The notes under the pieces are model-generated. The model was not told where the DNA came from. It ran no database searches and was given only the letters and a program-made list of their open reading frames with translations. 64,000 nucleotides of DNA, from positions 309,543,724 through 309,607,723 of the forward strand of contig CM030361.1 of assembly GCA_017893485.1 (NCBI GenBank), read 5' to 3'. This document shows, in pieces, positions 24,025 to 33,000 of the stretch. Positions within the stretch are counted from its first letter, which is position 1. Every line of letters begins with the position of its first letter. The position numbers and the translations under genes were made by a program. The stretch is from Hemerocallis citrina (lineage: Eukaryota; Streptophyta; Magnoliopsida; Asparagales; Asphodelaceae).

Positions 24025-24234
24025 CTGAAATGCAGAGATAAATCCGAGGCCCAACACTTGGAGAATGTTACGCCAAAACAAACACTAAGTCCGAGACTCA
24101 ACACTTGGGCAAATTTTGGCCAAACAAAACATTTTTTCATTCAAAATTCGAGGAGTTCTACAACAGCGGTGGCCAGTCCGCAGTTAGGCTTACAAAAACA
24201 AAAAAAAAAGAAGGGAGAAAAGAAGACAACCGAG

Positions 24235-24954
24235 TCAGGTGTCGACCTTTTTGTCGTTCGGGTTCGTCGACCCCTCGGCCTTGTCCTTGCCCTCGCCTCC
24301 GCCACCTCCTTCGCTCCAGCTCTCCTCCTCGGAGTCGTCCTCCTTCTCCTCCTCGGTCGCGGCCTTCCACGGGTCCTCGACGGGTTCTGTCTCCCCCTCG
24401 GGGCCGATCAACTCCTCGGGGACAACCTCCTCCCCTTCCACGAGGTCATAGAAGTTGTAGGTGGACGTGTCGAAGCCCGGGTTCTTGGCGACCACATGTT
24501 GCAAGGCACGGCCGTAGGCGTCCAGCATGTTCTGGGTCATGTGCATCGCGGCCTCCTCCTGCACGGCTTTCTTCACCCTCTTCACCTTCCTGAGGTGTTT
24601 GGCCTTGATCTTCTCGGCCCTCTTCCGAGCATCCTCCGCCTCCGACCGAGCCTTGGCCAACTCCTCCCTCAGGTCGGCAGCCTCCTTCACCGACGCCTCG
24701 AGCTTGGCCGCCGAATCCTTCAGCTCGGAGACCTCCTTCTCCGAGGCCTCGAGCTTGGCCGCCGCATCCTTTGACAGCTGAACAGCATCGGCCAGCTGCT
24801 TCTCCAGCCCCTCCACTTCGGTGGCCCTCTTCGTCGAAAGAAGCAACTCGGAATCGAGCCGCTTCGCGACCTTGACGCGCTCCGTCCTCTCCTTCTCCTT
24901 CTCCTGATCCTTCCTCGCCATCTCCTCGAGCAGGAAATTGAAGTGGCAGATGAT
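24235..24954 (-). CDS. Antisense gene exon 3, coiled-coil acidic protein
   Basis: Starts after CTCTTTCAG (acceptor ending 24955) and is open for 239 codons to TGA at 24235-24237. It joins in phase with the preceding exon across a 94-nt intron (25048-24955, GTAAGT...CAG). The encoded part is a Lys/Glu-rich coiled coil with a repeated AAKLEASEKEVSELKD-type segment, then a C-terminal acidic region (EEEKEDDSEEESWSEGGGGG). This architecture, a Transposase_28-type N-terminus plus coiled coil, is familiar from antisense extra ORFs of Tat elements. Its role is not established. Confidence 0.65.
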   Translation of the reverse strand: MICHFNFLLEEMARKDQEKEKERTERVKVAKRLDSELLLSTKRATEVEGLEKQLADAVQLSKDAAAKLEASEKEVSELKDSAAKLEASVKEAADLREELAKARSEAEDARKRAEKIKAKHLRKVKRVKKAVQEEAAMHMTQNMLDAYGRALQHVVAKNPGFDTSTYNFYDLVEGEEVVPEELIGPEGETEPVEDPWKAATEEEKEDDSEEESWSEGGGGGEGKDKAEGSTNPNDKKVDT

Positions 24955-25048
24955 CTGAAAGAGAGCAACAGAGTTACAATCCGAATCCAAGTACTTAGAA
25001 CATTTTCTAAGGAAGAAATTTAGATGAAGAAGAAATCAGCCTACTTAC

Positions 25049-25592
25049 CGACATGGAATCCCGGGCGATCTGCATCACGGCGTCCCCTGCCATCCCGGCC
25101 TTCAGGGTCGCTCGATCCTTCGGGGTCGGCAAATGCCTTATCGCCTCCATGCAGATGTTCCCGTCGCCCAGGAAACCATCGGCGTTCATCACCTGCCAGT
25201 CGGGGACGAAGATCTGCTTGTGACGCTCGGTTAAGATCTTCTCCGCCTCGGCAGTGAGGGGCGGAACCGGCATGGACAGCGCATCCTTCACCCCGAACAC
25301 GCCGCTCGACGAACCCGAAGCATCCGTCCCCGGGGTCGGCACAGGTGCATCCGAGGTAGGGGGATCGGAGATATTGACCTCCCCCTGCTCGGGGACCACG
25401 ACCTTCGTCGGAGAGACGAGGACCTCAATCTCCCCCTCCTTGAGGACCGCGACCTTCGGTTGGTCGGCAGTCTTTGCGACCGAGGGCTTCTTCGAAGCCC
25501 GGCTGTCCTGAGGCGCTGCCGACGGCTCTTCTTCTTCTCCTGCTCTGCCCGGCCCTTCGCCACCAGAGCCTTGTAATCAAGCTTCATTGTCT
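25049..25592 (-). pseudogene. Antisense gene exon 2 with a frameshift
   Basis: Lies between introns 25668-25593 (76 nt, GTATGC...TTTTGCAG) and 25048-24955. The first part reads MKLDYKALVAKGRAEQEKKK in one frame; from about 25527 the coding pattern (RASKKPSVAKTADQPKVAVL, later DWQVMNADGFLGDGNICMEA) continues in another frame, and only that frame enters exon 3 in phase. A one-base deletion near 25521-25530, close to the Lys-rich run, is the simplest explanation. An unrecognised small intron is a weaker alternative. Confidence 0.6.
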
Positions 25593-25668
25593 CTGCAAAA
25601 GCCGGATGAAAAAACTTAGAAAATTTTTCATGAACTTTAAACGAGGAGTATAAATACCAGAAGCATAC

Positions 25669-26647
25669 GAGGGTCGATCGGACTGAGACCCCCACGGAAC
25701 AGATGCTCCTCCGTAATATCCTTCCAGCTTAGCGCTGGCAGGGCGAGAAGCTTCCTCTGGACCTTAGCCTCCTCAGCATTCAGCGGGACGTCCTTCTTTG
25801 TACGCTTGGGCAGGCCGTCCTTCGCCCAAACTGTCGGTATCACCCACGGCGTCAGATTTCGGACGAGGAAATATTTATCCTTCCAATGTTTGATCGAGTC
25901 CGGGTTCTCGATCAACTTAACTCCCGTCCGAGGAGAAAGGAAAAACCTCTGCTCACGACGCCTCGGCTGGCAAGGTCGGAAAAGACTCCGAAAGAGGAAC
26001 ATAGTCGGCTTGGCGTCGACCTCTTGACATCGGAGGAGAAACGCCACGACATGCCTCCAAGTGTTCGGCATCAGTTGGGCAGGACTCAGACCGTACCAGA
26101 CCAAGACTTTGACCACGAACGGGTGTAGGGGAAAGCGGAGCCCGGCGATGAGGGAATCGACCGGGAAGACGCATATGTCCGGCGAGGTTTTTGTGTTGGC
26201 TCGGAACCCCGGGCCAGGAAGAAGCAACGCATACTCAAGCGGGATCCGGAAACCCTCTCAGATCGTGCAGAGATCAGCCTCGGTGAGAGTCGAGATCCTG
26301 TGGTCGACCTCGGACAGCTCCCTAGGCTCGTTCTCCTCCACCAGCTTCGCCGTACCTTGAGTCACCCTCTCCAAGGCATCCTCGGCGTAATCCCGGACGC
26401 CTCCCACGGTCGATACGGCGATGAGCTGCCGACCGAACGCCCCCGCTCTCTTCGGCGTTTCCACTATTGTGATCACGGCTTTACCCTTTCGGGACTCCGC
26501 CGTGACTTCCTCGGGCACTTCGGCCACTTCACCCTCTTTATCCGGACGGACAACGTCTTGCTCGCTCGGCTCCATTACTCCCTTCCCTTTATCCCCTCGG
26601 CCAACGGCTTGCTCCGAGGCGGGGGTCTCAGCCGAAATCTTAACCAT
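25669..26647 (-). pseudogene. Antisense gene exon 1, Transposase_28-like (putative gypsy-type transposon) domain
   Basis: ATG at 26647 opens a frame running to a GT donor at 25668, interrupted only by TGA at 26258-26260 (codon 130), which a CGA-to-TGA transition would produce. After the stop the protein has the block FPVDSLIAGLRFPLHPFVVK, then LSPAQLMPNTWRHVVAFLLR and WKDKYFLVRNLTPWVIPTVW. These resemble the plant family Pfam calls putative gypsy-type transposon (PF04195), recognised from memory. A minus-strand TATA box lies about 195 bp upstream. The gene runs opposite to gag-pol. Its biochemical role is not known to me; despite the family name it has no evident transposase active site. Confidence 0.72.
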
Positions 26648-26839
26648 GTTTTCGTAAAAAGAGAAGGGAAAGAAACTGACCTTGAAGTGACAGGTGCGGT
26701 CGGAAAGTTCGCCGGAACTAAGAACGCTACCGCGACAGCTAGCAAGGCCACCAAGGGAGCTAAAAACTGCGAAGCAAAGTAAAAACGGAAGAGAGAGAGT
26801 AAAAGTGAAAAGTGAAGACTTGGTCTTGGGGGGGTGAAG

Positions 26840-26846
26840 ATTTATA
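26840..26846 (-). promoter_or_regulatory. TATA box of the antisense gene
   Basis: TATAAAT on the minus strand, then CTTCACCCCCCC and a CT-rich leader with CTCTCTCTCTT before the ATG at 26647. Position and leader composition suit a pol II promoter belonging to the antisense gene itself, not to the LTR. Confidence 0.55.
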
Positions 26847-27007
26847 GTAAAATTGGAACGTCCCTTGGACTTCCAATGAAACTTCGCGACTTTTGAGCTA
26901 CTCTCGAAACGTCACGAAGGCCCATCACCACTACTCCTCTCACCAAGTCAACTGCTCGGCCCTGAAGGATCCAAATCCGAGCTACGAGCACGCCGACAGC
27001 AGGGTCC

Positions 27008-27215
27008 GGTCGGAATCCGAGCAAGTGCCTTCCCGAGCTGGTAAATGGGGAAAACTCACTTTCCCCTCAACTTTCGCGCCCGATCTCGATCAGACGGCTC
27101 AGATCTCGCCGAGAGCACTAGACGACAAGATAGTGTTTTCTTGGGAGCTGCGCCCGTCTTGAGATGCGCGCCATCATCCAGCGGCTCAAGATGCGCCACG
27201 TCGCTCGGACGATTG
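27008..27215 (+). repeat. Dispersed ~200-bp repeat, copy 2
   Basis: Same ordered motifs as the copy at 22128: CCGAGCAAGTGCCTTCCCGA, GGGGAAAACTCACTTTCCCC, GATCAGACGGCTCAGATC, ACGACAAGATAGTGTTTTCT, then a GCGCCACGTCGCTCGG tail. It lies just upstream of the antisense TATA box. Confidence 0.8.
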
Positions 27216-27482
27216 GACCCTCGGACGCCTCACCTATGCCTAGAGGAACCTGGAAAAATTTTGATTCAGTTTTGAGGCGCCGCCTTCGGCGAACACCCCC
27301 CAGGTCCCGTGCATCGGTCGGTATCCCGCCGACCACGAGCCCCGGTCGGGAACAGATAGGCACTCCCCCCATCTCTAACTTCCCCGGGCTGACATCCATC
27401 AGAAGCCATCAGCCCGGAAGGAAGACAGAGATGAGAGGGGACCCATCAACACTCAGAAACCAGGAGAAACACACCGTTCCGA

Positions 27483-27720
27483 GCTTGTTGTCTACAACTG
27501 GAAGGCGCGGCTTGTCAGAGGACACCGACCGCAGCGCCTTCACAGTTGCAAACAACGGGCTCGGACGGTCCAGAAGCCCGAGCTGCAACCCATGATAGAG
27601 AAGCGCGCCATCCCGAGCTAGTTGGTTGCAACTGGAAGAATCAGTTTGTCAGAGGACTCTGACAGCGGCGCCTTCACAGTTGCAACAAACGGACTCGGAT
27701 GGCCCGGAGATCGGCATCGG
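27483..27720 (+). repeat. Direct repeat of ~105 bp, two copies
   Basis: Copies near 27483-27588 and 27617-27720 share ACAACTGGAAG / GCAACTGGAAG, GTCAGAGGAC, GCGCCTTCACAGTTGCAA and CTCGGA. They are spaced about 134 bp apart. No coding signal. Confidence 0.65.
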
Positions 27721-27814
27721 ACATGGATCGTCCTTCTCCCACCAAGACCTCCGCCTACTTCGGCACTCACTTCGGAGCAACCAAAGAAGGCAGAAGATCT
27801 TGGTGAGAGAACGG

Positions 27815-28085
27815 CCACCCGTCCTCCCGAGACGGCCCATCCCTCGGATCCGGACTATGGTCGTCACCACTCTTGCCTTATTCTCCCCCGCTCCTGACAT
27901 CCACTTAGGGACCGTCCGGAACGGGAGAAGATAAAGGTAAGTGAGCGACCACCCGTCCTTCGGAAATAACTCATCCCCCGGTTTCGGACTACAGTCGTCA
28001 CCACTACTACCTCGTTCCCCCTCGCTCCTGACATCCACTTGGGGGCCGTCAGGAACAAAGGGAAAACCAGGCAGAAGAGCGACCA
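27815..28085 (+). repeat. Direct repeat of ~134 bp, two copies
   Basis: CCACCCGTCC, GGACTAYRGTCGTCACCACT and GCTCCTGACATCCACTT occur twice in order, near 27815 and 27949. They lie upstream of the antisense promoter. No coding signal. Confidence 0.65.
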
Positions 28086-28402
28086 CCTCTCCGAACCTAA
28101 AGAGAGAAGCTACCCAAGGCAGATGCCTCCGAGGTCTGGAACTCAATCTGGTTGTGACTAAAATGACAAACGGAGTGGGGTACTTATAGCCTGCCTCCTA
28201 GAACCAGCCATTATGACCCTCGGAAATCGTAGCGCCGCATTTTAATTAAGGGAATTACTGATCCTCGGAAGTTGAAACGCCGCGCATTAATTAAAGGAAT
28301 TATCCTTAATGACATCGGGAAGGCGGAGCGCCACACAAGTCACGAAGTGCCATTTACACCATTGGGAACGGAGCCATCTCCGATTGCCAAAAATCACAGG
28401 CC

Positions 28403-29000
28403 CTCGGTCGGCTGCCGAGCAAGTGCCTTTCCGAGCGCGTAAACGGGGAAAACTCACTTTCCCCTCAACTTTCGCGTCTGATCTCAATCAGACGGCCCAG
28501 ATCTCACCGAGAGCACTAAAAGACAAGATAGTGTTTTCTTGGGGACTGCGCCCGTCTCGAGATGCGTGCCGACATCCAACAGCTCAGATAACGCCACGTC
28601 GCTCGGCATGTCGAACACCAATGCCTTCGGTCGGCATCCGAGCAAGTGCCTTCCCGAGCTGGTAAATGAAGAAAAAAAAGACACCGAGCTACGTGGACCG
28701 CTGGATCTCTCAAAAATTCGCGCTCCCAATGATGAAGAGCCCAGATTGCGCCACGTGCGCTAAAAGACAAGATAGTGTTTTTTTGGGAACTGCGCCCGTC
28801 TCAAGATGCGTGCCACCATCCGATGGCTCAGATTGCGCCACGTCGCTCGGAACGCCGAACCCCCTAGTCTCCGGTCGGCAGCCGAGCAAGTGCCTTTCCG
28901 AGCTCGTAAACGGAGAAAAACGCTGCCGAGTGGTAACAACCATCAGATCTTTCCGAAGTTCGCGCCCGTCCACGATCGATGGCTCAGATTGAGCCACGCC
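28403..29000 (+). repeat. Dispersed ~200-bp repeat, copies 3-5 in tandem
   Basis: CCGAGCAAGTGCCTTYCCGA recurs at about 28416, 28638 and 28880, giving three diverged copies spaced 220-240 bp. Each ends with a (G/A)TGGCTCAGAT- or CAGCTCAGAT-type motif and two of them with CGCCACGTCGCTCGG. The middle copy has an A-rich replacement of its GGGGAAAACTCACTTTCCCC segment. Confidence 0.75.
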
Positions 29001-29409
29001 ATTAATCAGCATTTAAATCATTTTTTTATTTACTTTAATCGTTTTATTTGTTTAAAAATTGCGAGAAAATTGCTAAAAATTCGGGAAAATTAGCTAAAAA
29101 TTCTGGGAGATAATTGAAAATTTGGGGACACACTTTCGAACCCCGGAGCGAACAATTATTACCCAAAATGCACCGCTAAAGCCCCCGAACGATTAGCAAA
29201 CACATCGCAGAATTAAACAAATACTTCGAAAAAAGTAGATAAAAGGCTGTCAGATACCCGACGCAGCTCAAGAACAACACACAGCGTCAAAAGTTACCTC
29301 ACTACCCCCTTTTCTAGATTCAAAATCCCACATTTGGACTCCGATACAACTCCACCAGCCACTGAAACTGCTGAACTACTCCTCAAAGCCTGATCACGCT
29401 CAGCCTTTA
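29001..29409. other. Non-coding end of the Tat internal region
   Basis: AT-rich, then mixed sequence up to the polypurine tract. I see no frame, repeat or conserved motif here beyond a short TTTGGGG / ACACACTTTCG stretch. Confidence 0.5.
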
Positions 29410-29424
29410 GGAGTGGGGGGCTCG
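29410..29424 (+). promoter_or_regulatory. Polypurine tract
   Basis: GGAGTGGGGGG followed by CTCG directly before the TGATATGG start of the 3' LTR. This is the expected position of the plus-strand primer. The four bases CTCG between the G-run and the LTR are slightly unusual. Confidence 0.75.
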
Positions 29425-30019
29425 TGATATGGCTAAAATTGGGGTTAAATCGGGACCGTCCAGATCGAGCACGAATCTTGAAGCACGGGGGTAAAAAGGT
29501 AATTTCACATACAGATGGATCCAAAACGGGTATTGGGTCTCCGCCTCACGAAACCAACCGCCCGCGAATAGATCCACTCCAACTGGGCGCGAGTCCCGAC
29601 CCGATACAAGCCCAGTCCACCAAGGGAGAATCAGGCCACTGATTTGATTGGATCAAATCAATAAGCTTGATTTGCTCTCACCAGGGAATCAAGGCCTACT
29701 TTCCTAAAACAGAATAGGAGGATTTTGCTCCTAAATGTTAGCCAGGAAATCAGGATCCTGATCATTCCAAAGGCGACTATAAATACAACCCCTCTACCAC
29801 CAAGACCAGGTTAATCACTTTTTCACCACTTAAGCTCTTTCTTAATCTTTTACTGATTACTGACAAGAGCGTCGGAGGGTGCGTCGCCGGAATCAACTCC
29901 GGTGTCTCGCACTTCCCTGCAGGTTGCAACAGGAGCAAGAAGGCCGAGTCAGCTGTTCTGGTTTTCCTCGGATCCACAAATTCTATCTGTTTACCCCCAC
30001 GCCAAAATCAGCGGTAACT
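29425..30019 (+). repeat. 3' LTR of the Tat element
   Basis: Matches the 5' LTR with four internal substitutions. The last base is T where the 5' LTR has A (GGTAACT versus GGTAACA). TATA box at 29778-29785. The satellite resumes at once with TATAGTACATTG. With the final bases and duplication apparently missing, the left flank (TTGTGGG) and right flank (CTATAGTAC) read as continuous satellite. Confidence 0.93.
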
Positions 30020-33000
30020 ATAGTACATTGTTTTCGATCACTTTCATGTGATTTCATATTTTACAGTTTTAAGCTCATTTTGGGGGGTTATAGTCCATAG
30101 TTCGATTCCGTTTTGGTGAAATTTTGTATTTGCTTGTTTGAGACTCATTTTTGGGCTATAGTCCACAGTTTTCGGACACTTTCGTGAGAATTTTTGTTTC
30201 CTTCATTTTTTGGGCTACAGTACACTGTTTTCGATCACATTCATGATATTTCGTGTTTGACCGTTTTGGCATCATTTTGTAGGTTGTAGTGCACAGTTTC
30301 CGACAGTTTTCGTGAAATTTTGTATTTTACTATTTTAGCATCAGTTGTGGGCTATAGTCAACAGTTTTCGGGAACTTTCGTGAGATTTTTTATTTCCCTC
30401 ATTTTGTGGGCAATAGTTCACTCTTTTCGATCACATTCATGAGATTTCGTATTTTACAGTTTTGGCCTCATTTTGAGGGTTATAGTCCACAATTTTCGAC
30501 CGTTTTCGGGAAATTTTTTATTTGACAATTTTAGCTCTATTTGTGGGCCATAGTACACAGTTTTCGGCCAGTTTCGTGAGATTGTTTATTTTTCCTCTTT
30601 TTGTAGGCTAGTACACTGTTTTTTATCATTTCATGGGATTTCGTATTTTACTATTTTGGCCTCATTTTGTGGGTTATAATCAACCGATTTCATGAAATTT
30701 TGTATTTGACTGTTTTAGCATCATTTGTGGGCTATAACCCACAATTTTTAGACACTTTCGTGAGATTCTTTATTTCCCTCATTTTGTGGGCTAACTACAC
30801 GATTTTCGATCACTTTCATAGGATTTCATGTTTTATTGTTTTGGCCTTGTTTTTTGGGTTATAGTCCACAGTTTCCAACCGTTTTCGTGAAATTTGGAAT
30901 TTGACCGTTTTAGCCTCAGTTGTGGGTTATAGTCCACAGTTTCCGGCCACTTTCGTGAAATATTGTATTTGACTGTTTTAGCCTCATTTGTGGGCTATAG
31001 TACACTGTTTTCGATCACTTCCATGAGATTTCGTATTTTACTTTTTTGGCCTCCTTTTGTGGGTTATAGTCCATAGTTTCCGTCCGTTTTCAGGAAATTT
31101 GGTATTTGACTGTTTTAGTCTCATTTGTGGGCAGTCCACAGTTTTCGGACACTTTCATGAGAAATTTTTTTCCCACATTTTGTTAGTTCTAGTTCACTGT
31201 TTTCGATCACTTTCAAGAGATTTCGTATTTTACTGTTTTGGTCTCATTTTGTGGGTTATAGTCCACAGTTTCCAACGGTTTTTGTGATATTTTGTATTTG
31301 ACTGTTTTAGCCTTATTTGTGGCCTATAGTCCGCAGTTTTCGGGCACTTTCGAGAGATTTTTTATTTCCCTCATTTTGTGGGCTATACTTCACTCTTTTC
31401 GATCACTTTCATGAGATTTCGTATTTTATTGTTTTAGCCACATTTTGTGGGTTATAGTCCACAGTTTCTGACTGTTTTTGTGAAATTTTGTATTTGACTG
31501 TTTTAGCCTCATTTGTGTGCTATCAGTCCACAGTTTTCGGCCACTTTCGTGAGATTTTTAATTTTCCCTATTTTTGTGGGCTATAGTACAGTGTTTTTTT
31601 ATTTCTTTCATGTGATTTCGTATTTTACTGTTTTGGCCTCATTTTGTGGGTTATAGTCCTCAGTTTCCGGCCGTTTTTGTGAAAAATTGTCTTTCGCTAT
31701 TATAGCCTCATTTGTGGGCTATAGTCCACAATTTTTTGCCACTTTCGTGAGAATTTTTGTTTCCCACATTTTGTGGGAGATAATACACTGTTTTCGACCA
31801 ATTTCATGAGATTTCGTATTTTTCTGTTTTGCCCTCATTTTGTGGGTTATAGTCCACAGTTTCTGATGGTTTTCGTGAAATTTTATTTGACTATTTTAGC
31901 CTCATTTGTCGGCTATAGTCCACAATTTTCGGACACTTTCGTGAGATTTTTTAATTCCCTCATTTTGTGGGAAGTTCACTGTTTTCGATCACTTTCATGA
32001 GATTTCGTATTTTACTGTTTTGACCTCATTTTGTGGGTTAGTACACTGTTTCCGACCGTTTTCGTGAAATTTTGAATTTGATTGTTTTAGCTTCATTTTG
32101 TGGGCTGCAACCCACAATTTTCGGACACTTTCGTGAGATTCTTTATTTTCCTCATTTTGTGGGCTATAATACACTGTTTTCGATCACTTTCATGAGATTT
32201 CGTATTTTTTTGTTTGGCCTTGTTTTGTGGGTTATAGTCCACAGTTTCCGACTGTTTTCGTGAAATTTTTGTATTAAATTTTGTATTAAACTATTTTAAC
32301 CTCAGTTTCCAGTCATTTTCATGAAATAATGTATTTGACAGTTTTAGCCTTATTTGTGGGCTATTGTCCACAGTTTTCGGCTACTTTCGTGAAAATTTTC
32401 ATTTTGCACTTTTTGTGGGCTATAGTACACTGTTTTCGATCACTTTCATGAGATTTCGTATTTTACAGTTTTGGCCTCCTTTTGTAGGTTATAGTCCATA
32501 GTTTCCGACCGTTTTCGTGAAATTTTTTATTTGACTGTTTTAGTCTCATTTTGTGGGCTATAATAGTCCACAGTTTTCGGACACTTTCGTGAGAATTTTA
32601 ATTTCCCACATGTTGTGGGCTGTACACTATTTTCGATCACTTTCATGAGATTTCGTATTTTACTATTTTGGTCTCATTTTGTGGGTTACAGTCCACAGTT
32701 TCCGACGATATTCGTGATATTTTTTATTTGACTGTTTTAGCCTCATTTGTGGGCTATAGTCCACAGTTTTCGGGCACTTTCGTGAGATTTTTAATTTCCC
32801 TCATTTTGTGGGCTATTGTTCACACTTTTCGATCAATTTCATGAGATTTCGTATTTTATTGTTTTGGCCTCATTTTGTGGGTTACAGTCCACAGTTTCTG
32901 ACTGTTTTCGTGAAATTTTGTATTTGACTGTTTTAGCCTCATTTGTGGGCTATGTCCACACTTTTCGGCCACTTTCTTGATATTTTTAATTTTTCCTCTT

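Larger units (their letters stand above)
15001..30019 (+). mobile_element. Ty3/gypsy LTR retrotransposon, Tat lineage (Retand-like)
   Basis: A structurally complete 15.0 kb element: two 595-bp LTRs, primer-binding site, gag-PR-RT-RNH-aRNH-INT in one frame, 3' tandem repeats, an antisense gene, a polypurine tract and the 3' LTR. The Tat lineage is indicated by the second archaeal-type RNase H after a degenerate first RNase H, the absence of a chromodomain, the GPY/F-type integrase end and the antisense extra gene in the 3' region. Retand of Silene is known to carry an amplified tandem repeat; the comparison is from memory. The LTRs differ at four internal positions plus the last base, so insertion is recent. 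The coding frame has three in-frame TAG codons, so the copy is not autonomous. No target duplication is visible. Confidence 0.93.

Noticed and set aside
24058..24774. 238-codon plus-strand frame
   Set aside because: Leucine-rich shadow of the antisense coiled-coil exon (24235-24954).
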